The position numbers were made by a program, and so were the translations under genes. A DNA stretch of 64,000 nt, taken from NCBI GenBank assembly GCA_023078555.1, contig CM041204.1, positions 2,758,430 to 2,822,429 of the forward strand, written 5' to 3'. A model generated the notes under the pieces. It was not told the DNA's origin and made no database searches. It was given only the letters and a program-made list of their open reading frames with translations. This document shows, in pieces, positions 11,031 through 24,356 of the stretch. The stretch's first letter is position 1, and each line of letters starts with the position of its first letter. This DNA is from Ulva prolifera. Lineage: Eukaryota > Chlorophyta > Ulvophyceae > Ulvales > Ulvaceae.

Positions 11031-14000
11031 TCATGAGCGAGCCCGCTGTATCGTCTGGATCCCAGGAGGCACAGGTGGCGGCGCAACCGGGCGCTGCCCG
11101 TCCCGGCCGCCCTCTGCTGCGTTCTGCCCACGCACCCATGGCGGCCCCGGCACTAGAGGCGGCCTCACTATGCCTGAGCCCGGTCCGCCACCACCGGCGC
11201 TGCCAGGCCGCGTGCGCACATGCTGTAGCGGCGGCGGACCACTCACAGGCCGAGCAGAGGACGGTCGTCCCGGCATGCCCGGCACAGACCCGGCGCCATG
11301 CATCTGCGCAACGGGCGGCGCCCCACCGTTCTGGCCCGGCCTGAAGGTAGACCCTGCCCTGGCATCCGACATGGGTTGCGGGGTGTAGTGGCCAGTCAGA
11401 GGAGGCATGGAGGGTGCCGGCGCATGCATGCTGGCCTGCTGCCCATGCAGATCCGGGACCGCAGCGTGCTCATGCGTGTGCGCGTCCCCTGCGGTAGTCG
11501 AGGCCGGCAGCGTCGCGACATGGCCACTCACCGGGGACTGCGCCCCGCTCCGCGCCGTAGAGCGGCTCTCGAGCGCTGCCGGAGGCGCTGCCGGAGCCTC
11601 GGCCGGGGCGTCTACAGCGGCCACCGCCGTGCCGCCGACGGAGCTGCGGCGGCGGCGCCTGCCGAAGGGATTCCGCTCCGCCTTTGGCGCGACGAGCCGG
11701 AACTGCCCCTGCGCCGCCGCCGCAGCCCGCGCGCCGCTCAGCTTCTCCGCCGCCTGCCGTGCCTGCGCAATCCCACCGGCTCCGGCCGCTGCCGTGGGCG
11801 ACGCGCTGCCCCCGTCCACGTCCATGCCGTGGAGTGCGGGCCGAATATCAACACCCGCCTGCGCGGCCCATGCGACCAGGCTCGGATCGTCAGAGCGCGG
11901 CAGCCGCCGCACGATGTGCGCGATCATCTGCTCTGTGTACGACGCGTTTTCTGCATGTGCCGCGGCGAGGTGCGGCAGCTGTGCCTGGATGTCCCCCTCC
12001 TCGTCTGTCGTCGTCGGCGCGAGCCGCGACAGCACGTATCGCTCGTCACCCGTCCCCTCGAGGCACGCTCGCAGCTCCGGCACCGGCACCCGGCCGACAG
12101 CGCACGCATGGGCGACATGCACGGCCCGCGTGAGCAGGTCGCCGTCCTCCTCTGCGGCGGCGGCAGCGTCGCCAGAGGCGGCCGCAAGCGCACGTAGGGA
12201 TTCCCGGCGGACCGCGACAGCGGGGTCGCCTGGGAGGGCGAGGTTGCTGCCGAGCCACAGGAAGATCTGCGTGCCGCAGTCGAGGACGATGGCGGTGTTG
12301 GCGTCCAGGATGAGGTCGCAGGGCCGCGTCGGCGTGACGCCGTCCTCCTCGGGGGTCACCTGCACGAAGATGGCCGCCGTCCAGAGCTGCTGCGTACATA
12401 CGCATGGCGTGCATGCCTAATTGTGTGCGTTGTGTGTCGTTGTACTCCTTGTAGAATGGGGATATCAAAGCAATCTGTGACGGTCTTTCGGTGGCGTCCG
12501 GATGGTGTGTATATGGGGCGAGTGGCCCAGGTGAGCTGTCGATCCGTGCATGGCGCCCAACCTTCCATTACTGGAAGACTGAGGCACGCACGGTTTCGGG
12601 TTCATGCGTGCCACATTTCATGCATGCCTACACACCGCTAACGCTTTGTGAAGGTCCCAGTGGCAGATGCCAAGGGGCCCGGCCGCGCTCGACACGGAGG
12701 GTCGGTTCTGCGCGGCACCGTTGCAGCTGCAGAACTTGCAATCGCTGCACCGTCACGGGCTGAATGAGTACACACGAGTGTCGTGAACGTGCACCACTGG
12801 TGGACGACAAATGCATAGTATCCCTCTACCTAAATTGCCATAGGCCGCGTGCCCAGGAGCGCATGGAGATGCTCCCACTCCCAAACAAGGCCAAGGGTGC
12901 ACGGGAGGAGCGCGACCAGCACACCTGGTACGCGCGGGGCATCAGCGTCGCCTGCGCCAGCGCAAGGTCCGCCTTGAGGAAGAGGTGGAACAGCTGCGCG
13001 CGCTCGTCGCTGTGCCCGACGACGTGCCCCAGCAGCTGCCCCCGCTGCAGGTGGTACAGAGCCTCCGCCGGCGGCAGCAGCCCCGGCGGCAGCTGCCAGC
13101 TCTGCGCCGCGCCAAAGAGGCCGGCGCCGAGCAGGAAGCCGCCCCAGCTGCGGCGCTGCGCGGCCGGCGCGCCCGCGGCGCAGGCCACGCTGCGCAGCAG
13201 CGATGCGCAGCGTGCGCGCGCGTCCTCCAACGCCGCCGGGTCGCTCGAGGCGCCCTGCTTCTCAGCGCTGAGAATGAGGGATTTCGCAAGGAGGACGGAC
13301 GCGGTGGGGTGGTAGAGGGAGGAGATGTATGTGGGGAAGTGCCGGGTGACCTCGAGCCGACGCGTCGCCACCTGCAGACACCCCTCAACTGATTACATTT
13401 ACGGTCATTACGCCAGGGAACTCGGAGTCGCAATCGCCTGTTGTAATTTACACCGCTTCCTGGTGTGTTGAGCGGTGATGGGGGACATGAGGCGCTGCCT
13501 TGCTGTGCCATTTACGGGCTACAAAAACTGCCGGACGCGAGTGGCATGCATTACTGTCACGGCGGATGGGCTCCCCATGTCGGCTTCAAACAGGATGTGA
13601 GGCGCGACCGCATGTGCATCAAAGCATTGATCATCATGGATTCTTGCCGGAACGTAATGCAACCAGAACAGTGCTGACAGCAATCGCAGCGATGATGACC
13701 GTGTCGCTGCTGCACTGTGCATGCACTCAGTGTGCTCCCCAACACATGCATGGCCACAGCCACAGCGTCAGCCAGCACACCCGCATGACGGCGAGGCCCG
13801 CCGGCGTGCGCCACCGCGCCGCCGCCTGCACCACCACGTGCCTCCCCTCCAGCTCGCCGGTGCTCTTCAGCAGCACCGCGAAGGCCTGCCCCGCCTCGAG
13901 CACGTCGGCGTCGCACGCGGCGAGCGAGCTCCGCGTGGCCTCCCCGCCATCGCCGCTGCCGAGCCGCCGCCGAGACGGCATGCGGTGCTGGAACGTGCGC

Positions 14001-15746
14001 GGGATCTTGCGCGGCACGGCCGTCGTGACGCGCGGGCCGATCACGTTCTCGACTGCGAGGCCGTCGGTTGCCGCAAAGTCGAGGGAGACGGCGGTGGCTT
14101 GGGCGCGCTGGAGCATCGCCGCGAGGTTCGCGGCGAGGAGGCCGCCGAAGCCCTCCTGGATGGTGAGGGCGCCGCCGGTCGCGGAGACGGCGCGGTCCCA
14201 GAGCGCAAGGTTGGAGGCGTTGAGGCCCCCAGAGATGATGTCGACGACCATGCCTGCACGGGGGTGATCATGCATGTGGCTGCCTGGGCTCACATACAAA
14301 CGCCCCTCATCGACTCTGTCTGGTGCTGTGACCAGAGCCTGAGAGACAAGTGCAAGCGGAAGTGTTGTGGCTGTGGGCGGCCTGTAGCTTCTGTGGATGC
14401 GCAGGATCTCCCGTGCCGACGTCGGAAGAGGTACTGTCCACCTGCCATTGTGGAGGCATGATAATGGTGAGGGGGCGTTTCGCACGCCACACACGGAGGC
14501 GTACCTGCGTCGTGCAGGCTGGTGGCTAGCTCCGCAACAAAGCGCTCCGCCTCCAGCATGAGGAACTGGTCGGCCCCGTCCGCCAACGCGGCCCCGCTGT
14601 CCACGACGTCGATCGACGCGCTGCCGGGCCCCCGGTTGCACGGGCCCCCCAGCATCGTCATCACCCTCACCGACGGCTCCGGCGCGACCTCGATGATCCT
14701 CGCGTCCATGTACGAGGCGTACACGAGGCGGGCGGCGTCGAGGGCGGCACCGGTGCAGCGCGGCCGCGCCCGTGGCACGCTGAGCGTGTGCATCGGGCGG
14801 AGCGAGTCCAGCGCCGCGCAGAGCGCATGCATGGAAGTGGCTACAGGGGCAATCAGGCCCTCGCAGGACGCCGTGAGGCGCTGCAGCATTGCCGCCGTGG
14901 CGCGGGCGTCCCCTGGGAGGACCCAGGCTTCGGTGGCTGTGGATCCGTCGGCGTTATTTGGCGGGGAGAGGTCGTAGAGCGTCACGGCGGAGTCGAACGT
15001 GATGAGGGAGATGAGTGTGGAAGGAGGGAGGTTGTGTACTAGGTCTTTCGAGGCTTCGGTGATCTCGTCTAGGAGATCCTCGTCGAGTGTTGCGTCGATG
15101 AGCAGAAAGATGATGTCTGGCCACGTGTGAGCTTCGAGTAGAGCTGCTGAAGCGTCAGCCGGAAGGACGTCAAAATCAGGAGCCAGGACGCAAGGCGAGT
15201 CTGTAGAGAAGCCTGGGCCATACACAGCTGTGGCGCCACAAAAGTTGCAGACCCATGAACTGACTGAGTGCTGGAAAGTGCAGTACATGTTGGCGAATGC
15301 TCCACAATGGCTGCACTGCGGGGGCGCCTCCGGGGAGTGTGGGATAGCACCCAGGGGGATGGATAGAGGACTGAACAGAAATCCCGTGGGGAGATCGGTG
15401 TTGTTGAAGTGAGGGCGGTGTTGCAGGACCTGCAGATTCAATTGGCCAGGTAGGATGCCAATGTTGCGATAATTTGGCTGGGCAGTGCGATCCACTACTA
15501 GCTCGCGTCAATCTTCGATGTGACGTTTGCCACACCATTAAGTAATTGAAATGGATGCCTTTGTTATATCAGGGCTGTCCACACGCAGCACAGCTCACTG
15601 ACACAGCCACTGTCGCGTCCGGATCCGCAAGCAGCGTCATGCACATTGTGTTGGGACGTTCTAAATCTCACCTGCAGCGACGAAACAGCCATGATGTCGA
15701 CATCGCTGTCCAGTTCCTCTTCCACGTGTGGCGATCTTTGTGCCAT
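11031..15746 (-). CDS. SEC23-like COPII coat protein (plant-type divergent SEC23)
   Basis: Proposed exons are 15746-15672, 15477-14505, 14253-13781, 13371-12925 and 12359-11031, about 1,098 residues. COPII SEC23 proteins bind SAR1 and cargo receptors at ER exit sites. The expected domains appear in order: a zinc finger with cysteines near residues 80, 83, 102 and 105 (CSHCGAF...CNFC); a trunk (WPDIIFLLIDATLDEDLLDE, MVVDIISGG); a beta-sandwich (VIGPRVTTAVPRK); a helical region (LYHLQRGQLLGHVVGHSDER); and a gelsolin-like segment (AIVLDCGTQIFLWLG). The arrangement resembles the divergent plant SEC23-like proteins (Arabidopsis At4g01810 type) rather than canonical SEC23. The C-terminal ~240 residues are a Pro/Ala/Gly-rich extension, so the protein is longer than usual. 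The first small exon (MAQRSPHVEEELDSD) is tentative: it supplies a needed ATG and matches in phase, but the acceptor at 15477 could instead lie about 40 bases further on. Confidence 0.85.
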
Positions 15747-16241
15747 CCTGGTCTCTTCCCGTTCAACGTATGGAGACGATGTATAGTACCTCTGCAGACA
15801 GGAGTAGCAGCTTACATCTACACCAAAAACTACTTCATCGAACGATTTCTCTCTATTCACGGAGAACGGTGTTTCGCTGACCAGTCAAGCCATCACGTCA
15901 CAGTGCACGAGCTGCACGAGACTGCCCCCCCCCCAGACTCCAGTGCACGAAGTCGGCTTCTGCTGACCTGAATGCAGAAAGACAGATGGCCATGGTGTTA
16001 TTCACGCATTCCCATGGCGTTTCCGGTAGAGCTTTCACTTGTGCACCCGCGTTAGATCGCCAGTCAAAACGAGAGTGTGGGGCTCTTTCAGCATCCTGCA
16101 TACAGCAGCACGATCACATCGTGCCACTCTGGTCCGACGGAGCGTAGTCACTGCTGTGTGGTGACAGAGCAGTGCGCTGTTGGATCGCGGACGTGACCGC
16201 GGGCGTGCACAACGTGTCTACATTCACCTCAGAATGTAAAG
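15747..16241. promoter_or_regulatory. Shared divergent promoter, SEC23-like and TRAPPC11
   Basis: About 495 bases separate the two proposed start codons, which point away from each other. The region must hold both promoters and 5' untranslated regions. I see no convincing TATA box. If the tentative first exon of the SEC23-like gene is wrong, the region extends further left. Confidence 0.45.
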
Positions 16242-19200
16242 ATGGCCGCTCCTGCACTAAAAAGTCTGTACAAACGCGAGCTCTTAGTTGCTCCCAAGCC
16301 TGCCTTTGCAATTGCTGGATGTCCAGAACTGCACACCTTGATTGCGGAGCGCATTCGAGACAAGATCAAGCTTACAGGCTCCGTCCCATCCGTCCCAGAG
16401 TTTCCACAGGTTCTAGGCGCGCTGCTGCACATCATTTCATTGAGTTCCTTGCCTTCCCTTCGCATGGTCGGAGCGGGCAAGGAATGGTTCACGATCGGAG
16501 AGTTTAGAGTCCAGCGTTGCATCGTCTGAGCCATTCCAACGTGCATGTCAATTTTCAGCCACCACATCTGAGTGCTATGGTCGTTTACGTATAACTCCTA
16601 CTCCTGCTGATGTAGGCCTGTCAGAGGAGGATCCGCTTGCAACATCGCCTCGTGCCAGCAGCTCACAGGCAAAGAAGTACCTACGGGGGGACCTCTTCTC
16701 TTACTATCAGCGTGTCAAGCCTGGTGTCTGCTTGGCTTTGATTCCCATGTATGCTCCAATCTGCATGTGCAAGGTCCACAGCTGTACAGCATGCATCCTG
16801 ATTCGAGTGCTGACATGAGTTTGGTGGCAGCGCTGGGCCCTGGCCAGGCACAGGTACCCATTACACCACATCTTTGTTAATGTATGCATCGCGCAGCACA
16901 CTGCGCGAAGTGCGGTACCGTGACTCTGCCGTTGTCTTCTCAAAGTGTTTCACTTTGGGCTGTCGTCAGGTCAAGCACTGGTGTTGTGAAGCGTGGTTTC
17001 AGCCCTCTATATTCTGCTGCATGCTTATTGCAGCATCCACATAAGGCACCCAAGCAGTTGCAAGAGAGGCTTGGGGAGCCACCGTTGCAACGGTGTCCTC
17101 CAGTGCAGCGCATGCGTGCTATGGGTGCTGTTGGTCGCTGTGTCTATGTCCTGCATCAACGCTGCCAACACGTATCGATTTGCCATGGCTGGCCAGCAAG
17201 ATATGCATCCAATACATGCACAAACTTCAGCTCGTCGTCGTTCGTCCAGCTTGCGGTGATTGTGGCAGGATATGTGCAAACTGAGAGGGCTGGGCTGTGG
17301 CCAGCGCCACACGCCATGGCACAGAGCCATCACCGTCGGTCACCCGGATGGCGAGCGTTGCGTGGTCCACGCCAGTGCACAGTTGATGTTGGTATGTACG
17401 CGCCCACAGCACGAAGTATGCATGCTCACATATCAGGGCATTCATTGCAGCATGATCATGCAGGCCACCGAAACTGCCACGCCCTGCCTTGCACCCGAAT
17501 GTCACAGGCCGGCACAAGCATGCGCCTTGTTGCCGGGTACAGGGCATGCATGCTGCTCCCCTGCAATCGCCAACATGCACCTCCACACATCTCAGGCACA
17601 ATTGGCGATCCGACTCTGGCGAGACGGGTGCTGAAATCAGATGGGCAGATACAAGCCAGCACTGCTGAGCCAGGCAACATCACTGCCGGCCCTCAGCTGT
17701 GCCACTGTGCCCACACATTCCACCGGTGTATCTGTGGCCCGGGTTGCTGATGGGCTTGCGTGTGTGGTGTTGAGGTGTTTGTATGCGTCGGTGCACGTGC
17801 ACTGGGTTCTGCTTGTGCAGCGTTTTTCAACAGAGAGTATGCCACATAGACGGAGCCGGCCGGGGCCGCGGACTGCCGCGTCACGCATGCGCCCATGCCG
17901 CCCCTCCGTACTGCGTGCACACCGCGCGGGATTACTCTGCTTGGTGCTGGTGCTGGGCGGTTGCTTGTTCTGCGGGGGATGCTGGCTGTGGCCTGGTGGT
18001 GCTGTGCTGTGCTGTTTTGACGACCCTGTCCTCCAGCTGTTTACCGTTTCTGCGGTGATGCGCGCCTCTCCGACTGTATCCTTGTGACACACTCCACCGT
18101 GCACACCAACCCTTCTCTTGCTACAAGCAAGTCCAAAGGTGCCTTGATGTCATCGCTGGTCTCGTCTGCATTCAGCTGACTTGTCTTTCCTGAGTCTGTG
18201 TTTCGCAACAGATAGGTCCACACAACTGACGCGGCGAGAGTGCAGAGCGGTGCTGACGTCCGGCTCGACAGCATGGCGGGAATGCATCAAGGCGCTCACC
18301 CGCATCAGCGAGTCCACCCTCGGGCCTCACACCATCCGCCTCGTCATCGCAGTCGTCTCCCCCTCTGCGCCATCCTCCGTCACAATCGATGAGTTCAGCA
18401 CGGTCGCGACGAGGGACCTGTCCCTGGAAGCCCGGTACATCATGCAGCTGGACTCCGCTCCCACGGATGCACAGGTGCGGCTCCAGGTCTCCGCTGACAG
18501 GCTCCTGCTGCGCGTGCTAGGCGATTGTGTGAGGCTTTGTGAATAGCCGCATGCCAGATTCCAGCTGGGTCGCTTGCACTTGCAGCATCTGCTAATGCAA
18601 GAACTTCTGCTATGCACCAGCGTGGCAGCACTCCGACAAGACTCCCTGGCGCCAGCTTCTTCCCAGCAGAGACATCAGCTGCCTCCTCAAGGCATCTTCC
18701 ATCTGTTTCCGTTCACACACACATCCCCCTCGCGGAGCACCCTCCATCCTGCGCCCTCCTCCGTCAAAGACATACTTTGCCTGAATGCCCCATGATGGAC
18801 TTCGTCTGGTTGCTTGGTAGCTGACCTGGCGTGGGCCGATGCCTGCAGATCAAAGGTCTGGAGGAGGCGCTCATGGCGCAGGCATCCAAGGCGTACAAGC
18901 AGTGGCAGAAGGATGCCTACCACCGCTGCCAGGCGCTGTCAGCCCAGGAGGGTGCCCTGCCAGACCTCATCCGCCAGAGCATCAAAGCAGCGCACTTCTG
19001 CGAGCTCACGCATAGCTGGTGTGTCCTGCAGCCCAGTCAGTGTTGCTGTTCTGCTGTCTGTTGCTTCTGGCGCACCCTTGGTGATTAAAATACAGTGTCT
19101 GTCCGACACAACAACAGGGCCTTGCTAAGGCAGACTGGCAGGTGGCACTTCACACACCACAAACGCCTGCAAACTGGAGTTACAGCAGAAAAAGCACCGC

Positions 19201-22200
19201 CGCCGTTCCTGTGCACGGTAGGCGATCATCGTAGTCTGTTCCACATGGGGCAATTGCATGTGCAGATTCAGTTGCATTCGTGCCAGTCACACGTTCATGC
19301 CAGGATCACTATTGCTTTGGTCTGTCTTGTAAGCAGTGATCACGCACAGTACAGATATCCGGGCGGCCCCATCTGACTCGACCATGCAGAATAAGGCTGC
19401 CGAATCCTTCTGACTACATGAGCCTCATCCCAAGCCACAATGCAATCACGATCCATGAATGCTGCGAGCTGCCAAGCACAGCCACAGAGCTCCGAAACCA
19501 CCATGGGTGCCATCTTAGCACGACCTCCTCATGAGCACAAGCGACGACGCGTGACGTAAAAGTTCGGTTGCCCTGAAAGCCACACCAACATGCGCCTCAC
19601 GTCTCATCACACAGTCCCAGTCATCGCCCGAGTCCCCGGTGGGAGCTCGGCCTCTTGTGCTGCCGCTCCTGACAGCCGCGCCGGAGCCGCAGGTCGACGT
19701 CTCGGGCCAAGTACGGAGAGGCGTACAAGCAGCTGCAGCATGCGATGGCCGGCGCGCGGCCCGAGGCCGACCCGCAGGAGATCCGCATGCTCTGCATGGC
19801 CGCCGACTGGGTGCACCTGAAGCTGCTGCTGTACGCGATCGGCAGCGGCAACATCGGCAAGGACAACGTGAAGCACCTGCACGGCCAGTGGCGCGCCCAC
19901 CTGCGTTCCTTCGGCGCCCCCCTCGGTTCGACTCTGCTCCTGCCCACCGCCTGCCCACTGCCAAGCATCGGCAAGACAATTTGGGAACGACAGTGAATGA
20001 AACGATCCATGGACCTTAGCAGCATGGGGTACTCATGCGCCCGTGCTCTGCCTCCATACGGCCTGTAAATGCTGTCCCGCCAGTGATTTCTGGTGCAAAA
20101 ACGTCATTAAAAGCCTGTAAATGTTGGGAATTTTCTCGCGCGGACGCACGCGAGACCGTTTCTCCGTGCTCTGTAACATAACCCCCATGCCGCGACTGTG
20201 AGCGTAACATCGACCCTCCGTGTCGTGTGCCTGCAGCCGGCGCCCACTGCAGCCTGCAGTCGTGGCACTACGAGTGGGTGCAGCGGCAGAACCACGCGCT
20301 GCTCGCCGTCATGCGCATGTACTGCCAGACGCTGCCCCGCGCGCTCCTCACGCCGGAGCTCAAGAGCGACATGCTGCTCGACGGCGCGGCGGCCGCGGCG
20401 GCGGCGCGGCAGGCGCTGTCGCCGGCCGTGCGCGCCGCCGCCCTCAGCGTCGTGCTCGACACGGCCACCGTGGAGGAGGGCGCGTGGCTCGGCTGCCTCG
20501 TGCAGACGGCCGGCACGCAGCCGCGGTGCGCGCCGCACCTCTTCTCCCGAGCTGCCTGTTTTCCGAGTAGCTGCGAGGGGCGTGGTGTGGTGGCTTGGTG
20601 TAGCCTACCGGTGTACAGCAACCCCCACTCACCTTGCATGCGTTTTACCTACTTTGTGGCTTCGCTTTACTGGCAAGGTGTCGTGGACAGGTCCGGGGCA
20701 CATCAACAGGGTGCAGCAGGATCAACAGGGTACTCGTGGTGCAGGCCGCTGTCCGCGACCGAGACGCTCGCGTACCTCGCATGGCAGGAGCGCTCCGTCG
20801 AGCACCCGGCGATCATGATCGCGCTGCTTGAGGACTGCATCCAGGAGGTGCCCCGCATGATCGCGGCCGAGGCGAGCGAGAGCGGCGACGCCGTTGCCGC
20901 CGCCGCCGCGGACGGCGACGATGACGCCGGGGCCGCCGTCGCTGGCGGCGGCCGCCGCCGCCGCGACAGCGTGCGGCGGCGGCGGTCGCTCGCGCTGATC
21001 GCGCAGAAGGGGTCGCAGATGATGCGTGCGGCGGACGAGCGCGGCGGGTCGCCGACAGCCGCGTGGCTGGAGGAGGCGTGGGCGCTGCTTGCGGCCGCGG
21101 GGGTGCAATTCCGGCGGTGCGCTTCAGACCCACCACGCATATCGCTGACGCCTAATTGCTGTCTGTTGCTGATGGCGAACACCATCGCGGTCCCAGGGGA
21201 ATGCATCCTCGGTCATGTCCTGACGAGACAGCAGGCTCTCACAGCCTCAGAAGTCCAGCGTCCCATCGAATCAGTCGCTGCTGTGTATCCTCCCACGGTC
21301 CCTGTGCCGGCTGTGCACAGTCGTTGACAGTGTCCTGTCCAGATGTCAACCGCCACACGTTTGTCCTCTGCGTTTGCTTCATGTCTGTGGGAAGCGAATT
21401 GCTGCACGTGGCAAAGCCTGATAATCTATGGGCAGTAAAGCCAGTCTTGTCGTGCTGCCGTGCACACTGCCCATGCCAGTGTACCCCCCTGGCTTGCGAG
21501 CCACAGCGTGCACGCATGTGTGTCACACGGACAAAGTCGGAGAGGCACAGAGGACCGCAGGGACGGCACGTATGTGTGCAGGGAGGGCTGGCACGCGCTG
21601 CTGGCGAGCATCCTCGAGCACAGCCGCACCTGCGCGCAGCTGCGCGGCTTCACACCCGCCGCCCTCATCTGCGCGCTCGAGCTCTCCGTCGTCGGCCGCC
21701 ACCTTCCCGCCTCGTTCCGCCTCTCCCTCGCGCAGGAGGCCCTTGCGGCCTTCACCGCCCCTCACCCCGGCCCCACCGAGGCCGCCACGGCACCTCCAGA
21801 CACCTCCGGCCTCCGCTTCAAGGTCCAGTGGAACAACATGTCGAGCGGAACGGCCGCCGAGACGGGGGGCCTGTCCGTCATGCATCACGGCTGGCTGAAC
21901 GTGATGAACCTATCTGTCGCGTGCGTGGAGACGGGGGTGACGCAGGGCGACGTCGTGCTGGCGGTTGCGCTGCGGAACATGCTTCCGGAAGCTTCTACGC
22001 TCACCGCAGACGACGTCACGCTCGAGCTGCCGGTGTCATGTGTGCATATCACCGCTGTGTCGGATCTGGGATACACGACGCTCGAGGCGCGGCGACTGGA
22101 CGCGCGGCGGGGCTGGGAGCCGTGCCTCGGCCAGGGGGGCCTCGGGGACGGCAGGGGGGGCCCGGGGGAAACAATTGGGGTGTCCGGCAAGTGGCGGCGG

Positions 22201-24356
22201 TCATCGCATGCTGGAGAGGAGCTCCCGCAGGTCACCACCGCACATCCGGAGGCAGCCGCAGACACACTGCATGCTGGGGTGTGGACGATCTACGCGGCGC
22301 GGCTGCACGCAGGGAGCGCCGCGCACGTGCACATGCATGCCGTGCAGGTGTCGCTCTCAGGGTCGACGTCGGTGACGTTCATGGTGGGGCAGCTGGGGGA
22401 GGCGGCGCCGGGCGGGGCCGCGGATGGCGCTCGTCCGCCGCCGCCGGGGCCGGACGGGGTCGGGTCGCCGGAGGGCCCACCGCACATCATCTGCGGCGCG
22501 TCGGCGCTCGGCCTGCAGAGCGGGCTGGTCGGCCGGGACGCACCGTTCGACACCGAGCCGGTGCCGTCAGTCGCCGGGGACGCGCCCGGCACGTTCCACG
22601 TGCCGGCGGCCACGGCAGCGCTGACGGAGGCGGCCCCGGCCGTGCCGGAGCAGGCGGCGCCACCACTACACCTGCGCGCGGGCGTGTACGGCGTCGCGCT
22701 GGTGCAACGGACACCCCCCGCCGCCATCTCCGCAACGCGCCTCCCCTCCATCCTCCGGGTCAGCGAACTCGCAACGGCGGAGCTGCGTGTGTCTCCACAC
22801 CGCACAGTCAGCGCGGGCACGCCGCTGTGGCTGCAGGTGCGTCGAGACGGTCCCGCAGCAGACGCCATGCAAGAAGTCTCGCTGGATGGTGATGCAGCGC
22901 CAGGAGATGCAGCGTCGCTCGCGCGGGTGTTTGTTGGGCACGATGCGGAGTCAGCGGTCGAGGTGGTGGGGCGGCGAGAGGTGCCGCTGCCCGCGCTGGC
23001 CGTGGGCGCGCCATGCGTGCTGACGGTGTGGGTCGTCGGCGTCGGCGTCGGCAGCGTCTCGCTGCAGGGGGGCATGCTGTGGCCTGGTGCTGACGCAGGG
23101 CAGGAGCCGGCGCTGCGCAGCACTCTGGAGGTGACGGAGCCCCTCGGGCTGCAGGCGACGTTCTCGGCGGTGGGCGGGAGGGTTGTGGGGATGCGGCAGC
23201 CCGAGGGTGGCGATCACGGGGCTGGCGCGGGGCGCGTGGCTGCAGGTGCGTTACCCTATCCGTTCTGTGTCGAGACGGTTGGTGCATATGCCCGCAAAGC
23301 TATGTCTCGCCTGTCATCATTCGCCCTTCCATGTGCACATGCCCCGGATGTGCACGGCTTGCGCCACCTCGTTTCTGTCAAGTCTGTATGTTGCGCGTTG
23401 TAGCGCGTCAACGGGTGACGGTGAGTACAACCGTTGACGCGTTGTAATCACCGTCGTGGAATACTCCCCCTCGAGAACGCATCCAGTGAGCCCCACCCTG
23501 CACACCACACCCCTGCTGTGTATATGGCTCAGTGCTCTGCTCCAATTTCTTGTTCAGTGCTCACGAGTGCATATGTCCTGAGTGCACCTGATCTGATGCG
23601 TGTGCTGCTGCCTGTGCAGCGAGCCGCTGCGCCATGTCCCTGCGCGTCTCATCTGCCGTCCCCTTCCCCATTTCGCTATCCACCCTCTCCCTCACTGACC
23701 TCACCTCCGGCTGGGCGCTCACGTCCTCCTCCAGCGATGGCCTGGAGGCCGAGCCACACGAGATGGCGACGGGGGACATCTACGCCGCGTACTTCACGCT
23801 GTGCACCCCTGTAGCCACCGGCCTCTCGTCCATCGGCGCGTTGCGCTTCCGATGCCAGCGGCTGCCGGAGGACGAGGAAGGTGGCGCCGGCGAGCCGGGG
23901 CGGGGCCCGGGGGTGCCTGCGGCTGTACGGGAGATCATGCATGCGGAGCGCGCGATCACGCATCCGCTGCCGCGACTGTGTGTGTGCTCGAGGATGGTGG
24001 AGGCGTGGTTCCAGGCGCCGGCGCAGGTGGCGTTGGGGGAGTCTGCGACGGTGGCGCTGAAGCTCGAGAGCTGCATCGAGGAGCAGCTGTCTGTGCGGGT
24101 GGGGATCGCGGCGGGGTCGTCAGGGGCGATCGTGGGGGACGCGTTTAAGGATGTGTGGTTGAAGGCCGGGGAGGCGGGGGAGGTGGGGTGGGAGGTGAGT
24201 GCGGAGGAAGTGGGGGTGCTTGACTTGTTCGGGAGTGTGGAGGTGCTGGTTGGGCGTGCTTCTGATGACCTCGATGCGGCTGGTCTAGCGGTTGCGGCTG
24301 GCCCGGATCAAGGGCTGGATTTCGCGTTGAGTACGAGCGTTTTTGTTCGGGGATGA
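16242..24356 (+). CDS. TRAPPC11: TRAPPC11, trafficking protein particle complex subunit 11
   Basis: TRAPPC11 is a subunit of TRAPP, a tethering and Rab-activating complex acting between ER and Golgi. Exons: 16242-16409, about 16573-16748 (it may instead start at 16559), 18216-18528, 18849-19018, 19693-19925, 20237-20525, 20745-21116, 21582-23245 and 23620-24356, about 1,370 residues. The N-terminal AIAGCPELHTLIAERI matches the conserved start of plant TRAPPC11. The foie-gras region (about 250-450) contains WLEYAxx-like helical segments such as CMAADWVHLKLLLYAIGSG and SWHYEWVQRQNHALLAVMR. The exon 7/8 junction creates FRREGWHALLASILEHSR, and the last two exons carry the beta-rich Gryzun region. 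Intron 2 is long (16749-18215). Exon 7 carries an alga-specific Ala/Asp/Arg-rich insertion (about 21000). The first intron boundary and the end of exon 3 are uncertain; the others agree in phase. Confidence 0.85.
23404..23455. repeat. Interlocked inverted repeats in a TRAPPC11 intron
   Basis: Arm A (23404-23414) is the perfect reverse complement of A' (23431-23441), and arm B (23417-23424) of B' (23448-23455). The order A-B-A'-B' is that of an H-type pseudoknot rather than nested hairpins. It sits in the eighth intron. Confidence 0.7.

Noticed and set aside
16884..17750. 288-codon open frame within the large TRAPPC11 intron
   Set aside because: It has an ATG, but its composition (many His, Cys and Met from TGCATG-rich DNA) is not protein-like, and the flanking exons join cleanly in phase without it.
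21156..22892. 578-codon frame overlapping TRAPPC11 exon 8
   Set aside because: It is a shadow of the GC-rich coding frame. The other frame carries the conserved TRAPPC11 sequence.
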